Shown piece after piece: positions 9,110-19,721 of a stretch of 64,000 bases of DNA. The stretch spans positions 372,001-436,000 of the forward strand of contig JAFEEG010000001.1 in NCBI GenBank assembly GCA_018241225.1, given 5' to 3'. The notes under the pieces were generated by a model. That model was given only the letters and a program-made list of their open reading frames with translations, was not told the DNA's origin and ran no database searches. A program made the position numbers and the translations under genes. Position 1 is the first letter of the stretch; every line of letters starts with the position of its first letter. This DNA comes from Pseudomonadota bacterium. Lineage in GTDB: Bacteria > Pseudomonadota > Gammaproteobacteria > Burkholderiales > Burkholderiaceae_C.

Positions 9110-10714
9110 TCAATGGCCAATGGCCTGTCCGTCACGCCTGTGGTCAGAGCCGGCAGCGTAGGCTGCCATTTCACAAGCCTCGATCCCCGGCTCATCCAGT
9201 CTGCGGACCATCTGGGCGCTGCCAAAATCTAGACTGTCCGCCGGTGCAACCTCCGGTGTGTGGCCCATATCATCCAGCCCTTTTACTACCTCTGGCGCGA
9301 TGGTAGCTTCGAGTGTGAGTACGCCTGCGTCATTGATGCGCCAGCGCGGCGCATCGCAGCAAGCCTGAGGATTCAAACCATCAATTGCTTCGCGCAATGT
9401 CATTTGAACATGACCCTGTGCCTGCATATTGCCACCCATGACGCCGAAAGCCATCAGCGGCTTGCCACCACGTGTCGTGAAAGCGGGAATGATGCTGTGC
9501 ATGGGACGTTTGCCACCCGCCACTTGGTTGGGATGGCCCGGTGTCGTGACAAAGCCCATTCCCCGATTGTGAAGCGCAACCCCAGTACCGGGGACGACGA
9601 CTCCTGAACCGAAGCCCTTGAAGTTGGATTGGATGAATGAAACCATGCGCCCCTGTGCGTCTCCCGTGGAAAGATAAACAGTGCCGCCGCTCGGAGGTTG
9701 GCCGGGCGCATACTTGCCGGACCGGCGCGGATCGATCTCGCGGGCACGCTGCTTCAGATAGGCTGAATCGAGCAGTTGCGCCGACGTACAACGCATGTAT
9801 GAAGGGTCCGCTACGTGACCATACAAGTCTGAGAAAGCCAGCCGCATGGCCTCGATCTCCAAATGCATGCGTGCTGCGGACCCCGGCGCGGTCTCGAGAT
9901 ATGGAAGGTTTTGTAGCAGACCCAGCGTCATCAATGCTGCTACACCCTGACCGTTTGGTGGAATTTCGTGCACAGTTCGATCACCGAACTCGATTGAAAT
10001 TGGATCGACCCAGTCGATCTGGTGTGCATTCAGATCTTCAATCGCCAGGCCAGCGTTGTGCATCCGCGAAAATTCGGCCATCGCGTCCGCCAATCGGCCG
10101 CGGTAGAAGGACTCGGTACGAGTTCTGGCAATTTCCTCCAGCGTTTGCGCTTGCTCCCGAAAGCGCCAGATCTCGCCTACGCGAGGCGATCGGCCACGTG
10201 GCATAAAGGCGGTGAAGCCCGGTTGATCCCCGAGGTCGGCGACCGCCTGCTCCCACTGACGCGCTACAACCGGACTGACGGGAAAGCCATCATGCGCGTG
10301 GCGAATGGCATCGACAAAGAGGTCTTCGAATGGCAACGCACCAAAGCGCTCCGAAAGAGCGACCCAAGATGCAACGCCGCCAGGCACAGTCACCGTGTCC
10401 CATCCAATGCGCGGCATTTGTTGCAGGTGGGCGAAGCGATCAGCATTCCAAGCTGCAGGTGCACGGCCCGAAGCATTGAGGCCGTGAAGCGTGGAACCGT
10501 CCCACACAAGCGCAAACGCGTCACCGCCGATCCCATTCATCGTGGGCTCCACAACTGTAAGTGTGATCGCCGCGGCAAGCGCGGCATCTATCGCGTTTCC
10601 GCCACGCGAGAAGGCGGCGACACCTGCTTGAGCCGCCAACGGTTGCGACGTTGACACGACGTTGCGCGCCAGTACAGGCTGACGACTAGAAGGATGGGGA
10701 GGGTACCAGTTCAT
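9110..10714 (-). CDS. ggt: Gamma-glutamyltransferase family protein
   Basis: Ntn-hydrolase of 534 residues. The N-terminal subunit region has VVSTSQPLAAQAGVAAFSRGGNAIDAALA and MNGIGGDAFALVW. Autoprocessing would expose Thr345 in PSGGTVYLS as the nucleophile, and the GGKRPMHSIIPAF and GVMGGNMQAQGHVQ blocks are typical of the small subunit. No signal peptide is visible, so it resembles the cytoplasmic YwrD-like branch rather than periplasmic GGT. It lies downstream of the Bug protein and D-serine dehydratase genes on the same strand, suggesting catabolism of an imported gamma-glutamyl or amidated compound (inference). Confidence 0.9.
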   Translation of the reverse strand: MNWYPPHPSSRQPVLARNVVSTSQPLAAQAGVAAFSRGGNAIDAALAAAITLTVVEPTMNGIGGDAFALVWDGSTLHGLNASGRAPAAWNADRFAHLQQMPRIGWDTVTVPGGVASWVALSERFGALPFEDLFVDAIRHAHDGFPVSPVVARQWEQAVADLGDQPGFTAFMPRGRSPRVGEIWRFREQAQTLEEIARTRTESFYRGRLADAMAEFSRMHNAGLAIEDLNAHQIDWVDPISIEFGDRTVHEIPPNGQGVAALMTLGLLQNLPYLETAPGSAARMHLEIEAMRLAFSDLYGHVADPSYMRCTSAQLLDSAYLKQRAREIDPRRSGKYAPGQPPSGGTVYLSTGDAQGRMVSFIQSNFKGFGSGVVVPGTGVALHNRGMGFVTTPGHPNQVAGGKRPMHSIIPAFTTRGGKPLMAFGVMGGNMQAQGHVQMTLREAIDGLNPQACCDAPRWRINDAGVLTLEATIAPEVVKGLDDMGHTPEVAPADSLDFGSAQMVRRLDEPGIEACEMAAYAAGSDHRRDGQAIGH

Positions 10715-10979
10715 GATTGTCTTGTTTTAGGGCGGAATCGTCGGGTCGCTTTACGCTTCCTTGAAAGAATGGGTTTGAAGAACGCGTACCGCGACTGCCC
10801 TTGATCGAGCGTGAACTTCAGACTGTGCACCCTCGAGAATTGGGGCGAGCGTTGAGGTGGCTCGCCCATCTTGACGTAGCACGTGCGTTTGCCGCGCCGC
10901 GCGTATTCATCCTTGAAACCCAACAATTGCCGCCGCAGGTCTCCAGGTTGGATATGGCGAACACTTCGGGGTTGCTTGA

Positions 10980-12020
10980 TCAGATAGCGATATTGGAGGA
11001 CTTGATGACCTTCCCCCATCGGGCGTAGTCGTCGGCTGCAGCGGCAGCCAGTCTCCCACCGTCGCCAGGCGTGACGATGTAGCCCCGTTGTACCAATCCT
11101 TCGATCACAGCAGATTCACGAAGTATTGCGGAGGTGGCGCCAGCCAGGACTGACACCGGCTCAGGCGGAGTTCCTCTTGGGGCGTAGATTCCAAACCAAT
11201 TGTCCACCTGATAGCCTGGTATGCCTGACTGCGAGATGGTGGGCAGACCCGGCATGGCGGGCACCGGTTGCGACGAGGCAACAGCTATGGCGCGAAGCTT
11301 GCCAGCTTTAATCAGCGGCAACGATGAAGCGACACTATCGAACATGAACGACACGAGCCCTGCTAGCAAGTCCGTGATTGCGGGTGAGCTCCCCTTATAG
11401 GCCACATGCGTGGCCTTTACAGAGAGACGTTGACACAGTAGTTCAGATTCGAGGTGTGACAGCGTTCCGTTCCCCTGTGAGGCATAGTTGGCCGTGCCGC
11501 CTTGCGCTTTGATCCACGAAATGAACTCGGCCATGTTCTTCGCCGGCACGTTGTCATTGACCACTAGCACGTGAGGCGCGCTCGCCACCAAACTGACGGG
11601 CACAAAATCACGTGCAAGGTCCGAACGTGACTTTGGATAGAGATGACTCGCGATTGCCTGCGTGGTGACAGCGCAAAGATAGAGGTTATAGCCATCAGGC
11701 GGCAGGCTTGCGGCGGCATCCATGCCAATCGTGCTCCCCGCGCCAGGTCGATTGTCAATCACGATCGCCTGTCCCAATTTTTCGGTCAGTTTTGCGGCGA
11801 TGGTCCGCGCCAGAATGTCTGTTGCTCCCCCAGGGGGATACGCAACGATCATCCGCAACGGATGTGAAGGAAATCCTTGTTCCTGTGCGGAGGCGCCGGG
11901 GGACAGCAGCCCGCCCCCTGCAAGTGAAACACCCAGCGCAGCGATAGCTCGACGTCGATTGACGTTCCTATCGATCCTGCCAGAGGAGTGGGCGATGTAC
12001 GGCTGCATATCATGGAACAT
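10980..12020 (-). CDS. Bug-family tripartite tricarboxylate transporter substrate-binding protein (TctC-like)
   Basis: A 346-residue periplasmic solute-binding protein. The N-terminal signal contains NRRRAIAALGVSLAGG and a likely cleavage after ASA; the Arg run could allow Tat export. The mature part begins FPSHPLRMIVAYPPGGATDILAR, the Bug-family signature. The start at 12020 is preferred to an upstream codon at 12080 because GAGGT lies 5 nt before it. Bug proteins are very numerous in Burkholderiales and often lack a linked TctAB membrane pair, as here. It sits between ggt and the D-serine dehydratase gene. Confidence 0.9.
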   Translation of the reverse strand: MFHDMQPYIAHSSGRIDRNVNRRRAIAALGVSLAGGGLLSPGASAQEQGFPSHPLRMIVAYPPGGATDILARTIAAKLTEKLGQAIVIDNRPGAGSTIGMDAAASLPPDGYNLYLCAVTTQAIASHLYPKSRSDLARDFVPVSLVASAPHVLVVNDNVPAKNMAEFISWIKAQGGTANYASQGNGTLSHLESELLCQRLSVKATHVAYKGSSPAITDLLAGLVSFMFDSVASSLPLIKAGKLRAIAVASSQPVPAMPGLPTISQSGIPGYQVDNWFGIYAPRGTPPEPVSVLAGATSAILRESAVIEGLVQRGYIVTPGDGGRLAAAAADDYARWGKVIKSSNIAI

Positions 12021-12092
12021 GGTGACCTCACAAGAACGAACGAAGCAAGCAACGCGGCGGGCTTGGGCATCGATGGGCATCGATTGAATCGG

Positions 12093-13487
12093 TCACGATG
12101 GCGTTGGGATATCAAGGTCCAAAGAAGCTCCGCGTGCGAGAAATTCCTCGTACTCCGTCTGAGGGACAAACAATCCGCCGGTGGTCCAAATCACATGTGT
12201 GGCCTGATGCATGCGGGAACTCAATCCGTGGCTCTGCAGGTACGCTCGCCCCGATTCACTCTCGCAGACCATTGCCGGGCCGCCGAATCCCACCGACGCT
12301 GAGGGTTCTATCCGAAGCTGCTCGGTGGTATGCGCTAGGCGCAAGTGGCGGAACATCGTTTCGTCCTCCACTGTGAAAACGCCCGCAACAATCGGGCGCA
12401 TCAGCACCGCAGCAAGTTCTGAAGCACGCGGAACCGCCAAACCATCCGCTTCTGTGCGATTGGTCAATCCCACGTCATATACGGACGGGTGCTCGCCGTC
12501 GCGAGCCAGCATTCTTGCAAGGAAGCAAGGGGATTGGGTCGGCTCAGCAAAGAAGCAATGGACATGCTTCCCAAAGTAGTGGGCAAGGCCGAAGGCGATG
12601 CCCCCTGGTGCGCCGCCCACGCCGCAAGGCAGGTAAACGAAGAGCGGATGATCTGCATCCACTTTCACTCCGAGCAGCTCAAGTTGCTCTCGTAGATGCC
12701 CGGCGGCAGCGCTGTAACCCAGAAAAAGTGACGAAGAGTTCTCGTCATCAACGAAGTGACACAGAGGTTCTGACTCGGCTTGTCGGCGGCCAGCTGCCAC
12801 TGCGTCTGCGTAGTCGCCATCATGCTCGATCACCAGCACGTCGCGCTTTCGCAGCCGCTCCTTCTTCCATTCCTTTGCGTCCGCGGACATGTGCACAACT
12901 GTTCGAAAGCCCAAAGCAGAGGCCACAATGCCGATACTCAAGCCCAAGTTTCCTGTTGATCCGACGGCGACTTGGTGTCGGCGGAACACTGCCCGCGCAC
13001 TTTCATTCGCAAGTGAGGCGTAATTCCCTCCCTCGAGCAACCCATTCCGCTGCGCCAACTCCTCGGCGAATTCCAGCACCTCATGGATGCCGCCGCGCGC
13101 TTTGATTGAACCCGCTACTTGCAAACTGTGATCCGCTTTGATCAGCAGTTGGCCGTGTGCCAGCGGTAGCCCCAGTGCAGCCTGCAAGGTCGGTGCCGCG
13201 AGCAACGGCGACTCGATAACTCCGCCACTGGCACGTAGCTCAGGAAAAAGCACTTGCAGGAGTGGGCGGAAGCGCACAAATCGAGCCCGCGCATCCTCTA
13301 TATCTTTTGGAGCAATAGTTTTGCTGCGGTCTATCAGGCTCCGTTCGAGCCGATCAGGGTTAATCCATAGCGTCGGCGTAGCTTCACGCAAATGGACGGC
13401 AGTCGACGACTTATCAGAGGGCATTTTGGACGTTGGCTTTCTGCATGACAGTTTTGAAATTCTCTGGGAGCGGGGACGCGTGCGCAA
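12093..13487 (-). CDS. dsdA: D-serine dehydratase (D-serine ammonia-lyase)
   Basis: The protein is a PLP enzyme converting D-serine to pyruvate and ammonia. Lys129 in GSIKARGG is the expected Schiff-base lysine, and the phosphate-binding [11 protein letters not shown] loop and [10 protein letters not shown] are intact. At 464 residues it is slightly longer than E. coli DsdA (442); a second possible start at 13424 (MPSDKSS) would give 443, closer to the family. The gene is divergent from a LysR regulator 44 bp away, the same arrangement as dsdA and its regulator in enterobacteria. Bug and ggt genes follow downstream. Confidence 0.92.
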   Translation of the reverse strand: MRTRPRSQRISKLSCRKPTSKMPSDKSSTAVHLREATPTLWINPDRLERSLIDRSKTIAPKDIEDARARFVRFRPLLQVLFPELRASGGVIESPLLAAPTLQAALGLPLAHGQLLIKADHSLQVAGSIKARGGIHEVLEFAEELAQRNGLLEGGNYASLANESARAVFRRHQVAVGSTGNLGLSIGIVASALGFRTVVHMSADAKEWKKERLRKRDVLVIEHDGDYADAVAAGRRQAESEPLCHFVDDENSSSLFLGYSAAAGHLREQLELLGVKVDADHPLFVYLPCGVGGAPGGIAFGLAHYFGKHVHCFFAEPTQSPCFLARMLARDGEHPSVYDVGLTNRTEADGLAVPRASELAAVLMRPIVAGVFTVEDETMFRHLRLAHTTEQLRIEPSASVGFGGPAMVCESESGRAYLQSHGLSSRMHQATHVIWTTGGLFVPQTEYEEFLARGASLDLDIPTPS

Positions 13488-13531
13488 ATCATTTATACTG
13501 ATCCATCCATTAGTCTTACTAGGGAATTGAT

Positions 13532-14470
13532 GTGCTTTCGTCGTCGACGATGGTGTGGCTTCGCAGCTTCGACGCAGCGGCGCGGCATGCGAACTTCACG
13601 CATGCAGCGGCGGAGCTCTGTGTGACGCAAGGTGCCGTGAGCCAGCAGGTAAAGCAGTTGGAAGCGGCGCTCCATCGACCGCTCTTTGTGCGCAACGGGC
13701 GCACGCTCGCGCTGACTCCTGCCGGAGAACGCCTCTACGCCGTGGTGAACGACGCCTTTCGGTCCATTGACGCTACGCTGGCTCAGTTGCGCCGTACTCT
13801 AGATCCGCAGGTCGTCGTTCTCAGTTGTTCGCCTTCGTTCGCTATGGGCTGGTTGACGCCACGGCTGGGGTCGTTCTTTCGGGAACATCCAGAGATCGAC
13901 CTCAAAGTGCACGGTGAATTTCAAGGCTTAGATCGAGCGCGACTGCTACATGCGAGTATTGATGCAGCGGTGCGTTTCGATCTTGGAAACTACGGTGACC
14001 TGGAGGCGCGGAAGTTCTTAGATGAATGGCTTCTTCCGGTGGCGAGCCCTTCCTTCGTCGCCGCCCATCCTGAATTGCGCGATCCGTCTGATCTCCGACC
14101 GGAATGGCTGCTTCACGACACCAGCCCTTGGGATGGTGCAGACGAGTTTGAGGAGTGGGAATTCTGGCTTGAACAAGCGGACGTGCATCTCCCAGATCTA
14201 TTTTTGGGACACCAATTCAATCTGTCGCAACTGGCGCAGGCCGCCGCGGTTGCCGGTCAAGGCGTCGCGATGGGCCGCGCCGCTCTGGTGCTGGACGATC
14301 TCATTGCCGGCAGACTGGTGGATTTATTCGGCATGCGAATGGCGTCAAAAGCATCGTACTTTTTCGTGACGCCAATTGAGACCAACGCTACTGTGGCGCT
14401 GATCGAGCATTGGCTCCAAGTGGAGGCCCAAGCCTTCTTGAAAGCGAGAACCAAATTCATGCAGCGTTGA
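13532..14470 (+). CDS. LysR-family regulator, GcvA/DsdC type
   Basis: A 312-residue regulator with an N-terminal winged HTH ([23 protein letters not shown], about residues 22-44) and a GcvA-like effector domain ([16 protein letters not shown]...). GTG start at 13532 follows AGGGAA. Divergent placement from dsdA over a 44-bp gap strongly suggests it controls that operon, presumably with D-serine or a related compound as inducer (inference from the DsdC paradigm). The very short gap means the operators must overlap both promoters. Confidence 0.9.
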   Translation: MLSSSTMVWLRSFDAAARHANFTHAAAELCVTQGAVSQQVKQLEAALHRPLFVRNGRTLALTPAGERLYAVVNDAFRSIDATLAQLRRTLDPQVVVLSCSPSFAMGWLTPRLGSFFREHPEIDLKVHGEFQGLDRARLLHASIDAAVRFDLGNYGDLEARKFLDEWLLPVASPSFVAAHPELRDPSDLRPEWLLHDTSPWDGADEFEEWEFWLEQADVHLPDLFLGHQFNLSQLAQAAAVAGQGVAMGRAALVLDDLIAGRLVDLFGMRMASKASYFFVTPIETNATVALIEHWLQVEAQAFLKARTKFMQR

Positions 14471-14750
14471 AAGAAGAGAAGTGATCCACAACGCGAGGCC
14501 CACCAGCCCGGTAACGAACTTCAAGTCTGAGGCGTATGGGTGAATTGGCCTCCAAATCGACGCTGGGCGGATGTTTTTGCGGGGGATCAGCCTCTCGCTC
14601 CGACCGCAGGCCACTAGCCCAAATGAGGTCTCTGCCACGCGGAGAATTCGCTGACGATCAAGAACCAAGCGCCGGAGAAGATGTTGTTTATTTTATTGAT
14701 GGCAGGCGCGGCGTTGTTCATTGCTCAAGGACGTGATCGCGATTCCCGAT

Positions 14751-15956
14751 CTACACCAATGCGCTGATCGCTTCGGTCATTTTTCGGACGTCGGCGTTTG
14801 GATTGGCTGCCACGTTCCGCAACCAACGTACTCCCTCCAGCGTGGTCACGGACACGGCCGATGGCGGCAGGCCTAGCAAGACCTGCTCGAACCGATCTGG
14901 CTTGGTCGGCCGCCACACCACCACTCCGCTCGCCGCGGCCGCGAGCAACTCAAAACGCGCGTCGCTACTGACATAGCCAGCAAACTCTTCGGCCAGGCTC
15001 ATGCATCGTTCGATGCGTGTCACCAAACCCTCGCGTCCCCAGGCCATCAGCATGGCGAGCAGCGGGACCGCCGTCGCTCCATGCGAGCCCAGCACCCCGA
15101 CGTTCGGCACCGCCAAGTACGCTCCTCCGAAGCTGATCGCGGCGTGCGCACGTGCGGTGTCTCGAAACAGGACGAGCGCCGATTCCTTTGGTTGGAAGAA
15201 CCATTTGTGCGTGGAGACGGCCACTGAATCTGCGCGCTCAATGCCGGCGAGCCGATCGGCGTACTTGGGACTCAAGCGCAAGGGCCCAGCCCAGGCCGCG
15301 TCGACGTGGGTCCATGCCGCGCGGCCCGCCCACTCGAGCGGGTCGATCGCACCCGTGCTGGTCGTACCCGCCGTCAGAACGACGGCGGCGCGACTCAAAT
15401 CGCCAGTCAACGAATCGGCGTCCATCGCGCCGTTGCGCTGTACCGGGATTGCACGATAGCGCAGGCCGAGGATGTGCGCTGCCTTCGCGATCGACACGTG
15501 CGCGCTTTGCGAGGCAACCACCTCATCCACACCAGCGCACTCCCTGGCCGCCCACAGTGCCGTTAGATTGGCCACTGTGGAACCGGGCGTCATGTGCCCG
15601 CCTTCCATACCGAAGTACGGTGCCAGCCAACCGATCACACGAGCCTCGATCTCTCGGGCAACAGGGGCGGTCGCCGGATGCAGAAGGTTCTGGTTCAGCG
15701 AGGCATTCCACAATGTCGCGGCCCAGGTGACCCAAGGAGTGGGCGGGTCCATGTGGGCGAAGGCAGTGGGTTCGCCGAGACGCGCAGCGCGTCCCAAGAT
15801 GCGCGGTCCCAACACATCGAGCACTGCACGCGAACCGAGTCCCTCTTCCGGCAGAGCCGTCGGGAGATCGTGCAGTTGGGTGGCCGCAAAGTCTTTTCCC
15901 AGCAGCGCCAGAGCATGTGCCAGTCCCTCGTGGTCGGGCAAGAACTCCGGGTCCAT
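14751..15956 (-). CDS. PLP-dependent group II amino-acid decarboxylase
   Basis: A 401-residue member of the aromatic-amino-acid/glutamate decarboxylase fold. Lys251 in STHKWFF is the PLP lysine, Asp219 in HVDAAWAG contacts the pyridine nitrogen, and His153 in SAHVS stacks on the ring. The TPGSTVANLTAL loop binds phosphate. The ATG at 15956 follows AGGAG and is preferred to the longer frame start at 16049, which would overlap the upstream EamA gene. It is shorter than most members (about 450-480), mainly at the C-terminus. It is the last gene of a cluster with two exporters and a C-S lyase; the substrate is unknown. Confidence 0.85.
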   Translation of the reverse strand: MDPEFLPDHEGLAHALALLGKDFAATQLHDLPTALPEEGLGSRAVLDVLGPRILGRAARLGEPTAFAHMDPPTPWVTWAATLWNASLNQNLLHPATAPVAREIEARVIGWLAPYFGMEGGHMTPGSTVANLTALWAARECAGVDEVVASQSAHVSIAKAAHILGLRYRAIPVQRNGAMDADSLTGDLSRAAVVLTAGTTSTGAIDPLEWAGRAAWTHVDAAWAGPLRLSPKYADRLAGIERADSVAVSTHKWFFQPKESALVLFRDTARAHAAISFGGAYLAVPNVGVLGSHGATAVPLLAMLMAWGREGLVTRIERCMSLAEEFAGYVSSDARFELLAAAASGVVVWRPTKPDRFEQVLLGLPPSAVSVTTLEGVRWLRNVAANPNADVRKMTEAISALV

Positions 15957-16002
15957 GACCAGTGTCTCCTCGTGAATGAGCGGGGTTGTTGACTGAACTG
16001 CT

Positions 16003-16902
16003 TCAGCCCTTCCGCGCGACCAAGATCCCCGCCAGCACGATGACGCCACCCAAGGCCTGCAGCGCGCTCAACGGCTCCTTCAGCAGCCACCAGGCCAACA
16101 GCGCAGCCACCACTGGTTGGATCAGCAGGGTCAGAGAGGAGAACGACGGCGGCAGCCAGGCCAGCGCGAAGGTGATGAAGCTCTGTCCGCCGAAGTGGCA
16201 GACCCATGCCAGTGCCAGGACCACCGCCCAGCCCGCCAAGGTCACCGGCACGAAGTGCGGCTCCAAGGCCAGCGCAAAGGGCAGCACGGCCAGGCCTGCG
16301 GCCAGCGTGCTCCACCGCATCACGGTCAGCGTGGAAAAGCGGTTGCGCACGCGCCCCAACGAGAGAAAGTATCCGGCGTAGAGCACAGAGCCCAGGAGTG
16401 CCACGCCGTCGCCCGCAAGACTCTTGCTGCCAATCGCTCCCGGCCCTCCCTTGAGCACGATGACGCCGACGATCGACAGCACCAGCCCGATGACGAACGT
16501 TCGACTGATCGGCGTGCGAAAAATCAGCCAGCCCAACAAGGCCACCGGGATCGGCGTCATGTTGATCAACAAGGTCGCATTCGCCACCGAGGTCATGTGC
16601 AGCGACAGGTGCCAGGTCGACAGTTCTGCGCCGAGAAATAGCCCCGGCAAGGCCGCCAGTCCACGCTCGCTCCAGGTCTGCGCCTTCCCGGTGCCGACAC
16701 CCTGCGCATCCGCGCGGCGAGACAATACGATCAACGGCAAGAGGGCCAGCGCAATGCGCCAGAACGCGGTGGAGACCGGGCCCAATTCCGACATGCGCAC
16801 CAGTACCGGCGAGAAGCCGATGGCGATGCCCCCAAGGATCAGCGCGGGCAAGGCGCGCGCGCGATAATTTGGAGTCTGGAGATCGTGGGTAGCCGTCGAC
16901 AT
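16003..16902 (-). CDS. EamA (DMT-superfamily) transporter
   Basis: This 299-residue integral membrane protein has about ten hydrophobic segments arranged as two EamA repeats (roughly residues 15-145 and 160-295). Such proteins commonly export amino acids or small metabolites (RhtA, YdcZ-like). It overlaps neither neighbour but is only 14 bp downstream of a second, different EamA gene, and 46 bp upstream of the PLP decarboxylase, so the three are probably one transcription unit. Confidence 0.9.
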   Translation of the reverse strand: MSTATHDLQTPNYRARALPALILGGIAIGFSPVLVRMSELGPVSTAFWRIALALLPLIVLSRRADAQGVGTGKAQTWSERGLAALPGLFLGAELSTWHLSLHMTSVANATLLINMTPIPVALLGWLIFRTPISRTFVIGLVLSIVGVIVLKGGPGAIGSKSLAGDGVALLGSVLYAGYFLSLGRVRNRFSTLTVMRWSTLAAGLAVLPFALALEPHFVPVTLAGWAVVLALAWVCHFGGQSFITFALAWLPPSFSSLTLLIQPVVAALLAWWLLKEPLSALQALGGVIVLAGILVARKG

Positions 16903-16916
16903 ATCGATTCCCTGGT

Positions 16917-17819
16917 TCAGATGGCGGGCGCCTTGCGCAAGCGTTCGAGCAGGCGCGGGCCTAGACTCATGCCCGCGGCAGCCAGCAGAATCGTCACGAT
17001 GCCCAGAAGCTGCAGCGGCTGCAGGCGGTGTCCCAGCGCCACATAGTCAACGATGACCGCGGCGACGGGATAGATGAAGGACAAGGCGCCGATGATGTGG
17101 GTGGGCAGCTTCTGGTACGCGCTGTACAGCAGGATGTAGACGATGCCAGTGCCAATCACGCCGAACGCCACAATGAAGTTCCAGGCGCGCACGCCTTCGG
17201 GCAGCGCCGCGAAGTTCGCCAGCGGGGCGAGCAGGATCGCGCCGACGACCATCTGAATGAGCGCAATCAAATGGGGGCGCACGCCCTTCAGGCGCATCGT
17301 CACCAGCGTCAGCACCGCGTAGCAGAAGGCGGCTCCCAGGGACATACCGATCCCGAGCAGGTAGTTCGCCGCATAGGGGCCAGCATTCGACTTGCCCCGG
17401 ACGATCAGAATCATTCCGACGAAGGCACCCAGCAGCCAGCCGAGGCGTCCCGCCGAGATCTTTTCCTTGAACAAGAGCGCGCTCAGCCCCACCAGCATGA
17501 ACGGCTGAGTGTGGTACACGGCCGTGCTCACCGAGATCGAGGCGTGCGCGAGTGAGCCGAAGAGCAGCAGCCAGCCTGTCACCAGCGCGGCGCCGCCCAA
17601 CGCGGCCCGGCCTGCCTGAGACAAGGTGATAACGCCCTTGCGCAGCAGGCCCATGCGCCAGCAGACCAGCGCCAAGGTGATCGCGCCCAACAGGCAGCGC
17701 CAGAAGATCATGTCGCGCACCGCAACCCCGGACGCGACGACCATCCAGCCGGCCGTCCCGAAGATGAGTTGGGCGGCGATCATTTCGACGATGCCGCGCG
17801 AGGAAGTGGAAGATGTCAT
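16917..17819 (-). CDS. EamA (DMT-superfamily) transporter
   Basis: A 300-residue second EamA protein, again with about ten membrane segments and two internal repeats. Sequence similarity to its neighbour at 16003-16902 is low, so this is not a recent duplication; they may form a heteromeric exporter or handle different substrates. It follows the MOSC/ferredoxin-reductase gene by 49 bp. Confidence 0.9.
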   Translation of the reverse strand: MTSSTSSRGIVEMIAAQLIFGTAGWMVVASGVAVRDMIFWRCLLGAITLALVCWRMGLLRKGVITLSQAGRAALGGAALVTGWLLLFGSLAHASISVSTAVYHTQPFMLVGLSALLFKEKISAGRLGWLLGAFVGMILIVRGKSNAGPYAANYLLGIGMSLGAAFCYAVLTLVTMRLKGVRPHLIALIQMVVGAILLAPLANFAALPEGVRAWNFIVAFGVIGTGIVYILLYSAYQKLPTHIIGALSFIYPVAAVIVDYVALGHRLQPLQLLGIVTILLAAAGMSLGPRLLERLRKAPAI

Positions 17820-17868
17820 AGGTCTGAACCCCGTAGAAATGGCGCGCGGCTGTGCGAATCGAGCGAGG

Positions 17869-19719
17869 TCATGCTGGCAGCGCCAGATCGCTCACCGGCA
17901 CCGCACAGCACGTCAGCACCTCATGGGGACCCAGCGGAAACGGTGGCTCAACCAGATGGAACACCTGCCCCTGCGTCATCGACTGGCGACAGGCACCGCA
18001 GACGCCGGCGCGGCAATTGGCTGGCAGGCTCAGTCCTGACGACTCCGCCAACTCAAGCAAGGTGCCCTGTTCTTGACGCCATTCGACCTCGACATCGCTT
18101 TGGTCGAAACGGATCTTGAATGGACCAGACAACGGCGCCGGGCGCGGTGTTGCGGATGAGGTCGCTGGCGATGCAAAGGCCTCACTTTGAACTGCGTCTG
18201 GTGACGCACCTGCTTGTTTCACCCATCGGCGAACGTCGGCTGCGAAGGCGCCCGGCCCGCAGATGTAGACCTCGGCCGCAGCCAGCGGCATGCCTTCGAA
18301 GGCTGATGCCGAGATTCGACCCGCCTGAGAATGCTTGATGTCCTGCGATTCGTCCGATTGACTCAGGAACAGCCTCACCTGCGCGGCCGGCAGTTGCGCT
18401 GTAAGCGCGCAGACCTCTTGCCACATGGCCAGCGCACCCACATGTCGTGCACCGTGCAATACGTGCACAGGACGCGCGCCGCTCCCGCGTCGCACCAGTT
18501 CTCGCAACATGACGACCGTCGGCGTGATGCCAATGCCGGCGCTCACCAACACCAATGGACGATCGCCATCGGCGTCATTCAGATGAAAACTGCCGAACGG
18601 TCCGGAGATCAGCATTCGCGTGTCCGTGTGGACTTGCTCGTGCATGCGCCGCGATACCCTGCCGCGCTCGCCCTCATTCTTGATGCTCAAGCGCAGTTGA
18701 TCGCCATCGACGGCGGAGATGGTGTAGGAGCGCCATTGCGGAGTGGCACCGTCTGACGGCAGATGAACGCGCAGATGTTGGCCGGGGTGCGGCACCGGCC
18801 GCAGATGGGCCAGCGGATCGCGCAGCCAGAAGCTCTCGACGTCCTTGCTCTCCCTCACACGCCGGGTCACCTGGGCGAAGCGAGGCCATTGCTCCGCCAT
18901 CGGCGCGCCGTTGGCCAGGGCCGTTTCAGCATTGAGAACGTGCGGCACGGGCCCGAGAACCTCCAGCGCATCTCCCGAACGCACGCGCCCGGGCTTGGTG
19001 ACACGCGCATACATGCCACAGAACAGGTGGCCTTCTTGGGCCGCCAACAAGGCGGGCACATTGACAGAGGCATCGGCCGTGGTCGGATCGATCGAGGTCG
19101 CCTTGCAGCGTTCGATGGGCCGGACGATCTCCAACTCGGCTTGGCCGATGCGGATTCGGTGTCCGATCATCTGCCATTCGCTCCAGGCAGCCAATCCGTC
19201 GATGTAGAGGTTGCCGCGGAAGCGCAAGGGGTCGAGGTGACGGTCCGCTTTGGCCGCAAGGGTGCGCACCGTCTCCAGGTTGATGATGGACAGCGGCGCG
19301 TCACGGAAATCCCACCACCCCAGATCCGCCTGGCGCCGCACCAGCGCGGGTGACCGCGCTTTACCCTGCGGGAACCACGTTGCGATCGTTTCATTCGCAA
19401 GTGCCAGGCTGCGTGGACTTGCCAAGTCGATCTTCACGCTACCGCCGCTCGGCGCGTTGACGGAGATGCACGCCAAACCGGCATCGAAGGTGACGTCGAA
19501 CAGCGGCAAATTCGCGTTGCGTGTCATGCGCACGAAGCCTGCGCAAGGAGACCAGCCCTGCCTCGGGATGTCCGCATGTCCGTTGGCGATGCCGAGGAAG
19601 CGATCAAACGAGATACCGTGCCCGGGCATCAGCTCCACTTCGGGCAGCGACTGTCCACCGAACCCCTTGATGGGGTAGCGGTAGAGCGCGCTGAGGACAG
19701 GACGGTCGGCCATTTGCAT
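17869..19719 (-). CDS. MOSC domain - ferredoxin reductase - [2Fe-2S] fusion protein (YcbX-like)
   Basis: 616 residues in three modules. Residues about 1-260 form the MOSC beta-barrel plus MOSC domain (starts LSALYRYPIKGFGGQSL; GDALEVLGP at the end). Residues about 270-510 are an FNR-type flavin/NAD(P)H reductase with RSYTISA (flavin) and SAGIGITPTVVMLREL (NAD(P)). The C-terminus is a plant-type [2Fe-2S] domain with Cys569, Cys574, Cys577 and Cys604. In E. coli YcbX the MOSC part binds molybdenum cofactor and reduces N-hydroxylated compounds; here the reductase is fused, making a self-contained system. It sits 2 bp downstream of the C-S lyase gene. Confidence 0.9.
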   Translation of the reverse strand: MQMADRPVLSALYRYPIKGFGGQSLPEVELMPGHGISFDRFLGIANGHADIPRQGWSPCAGFVRMTRNANLPLFDVTFDAGLACISVNAPSGGSVKIDLASPRSLALANETIATWFPQGKARSPALVRRQADLGWWDFRDAPLSIINLETVRTLAAKADRHLDPLRFRGNLYIDGLAAWSEWQMIGHRIRIGQAELEIVRPIERCKATSIDPTTADASVNVPALLAAQEGHLFCGMYARVTKPGRVRSGDALEVLGPVPHVLNAETALANGAPMAEQWPRFAQVTRRVRESKDVESFWLRDPLAHLRPVPHPGQHLRVHLPSDGATPQWRSYTISAVDGDQLRLSIKNEGERGRVSRRMHEQVHTDTRMLISGPFGSFHLNDADGDRPLVLVSAGIGITPTVVMLRELVRRGSGARPVHVLHGARHVGALAMWQEVCALTAQLPAAQVRLFLSQSDESQDIKHSQAGRISASAFEGMPLAAAEVYICGPGAFAADVRRWVKQAGASPDAVQSEAFASPATSSATPRPAPLSGPFKIRFDQSDVEVEWRQEQGTLLELAESSGLSLPANCRAGVCGACRQSMTQGQVFHLVEPPFPLGPHEVLTCCAVPVSDLALPA

Positions 19720-19721
19720 GA

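Noticed and set aside
9002..9232. 76-codon rightward frame overlapping the end of ggt
   Set aside because: More than half lies antisense to ggt, composition is unlike the neighbours, no family resemblance and no ribosome site.
10711..11019. 102-codon leftward frame between ggt and the Bug gene
   Set aside because: Highly basic, low-complexity composition, overlaps the Bug stop by 40 bases and has no recognisable domain; most likely non-coding.
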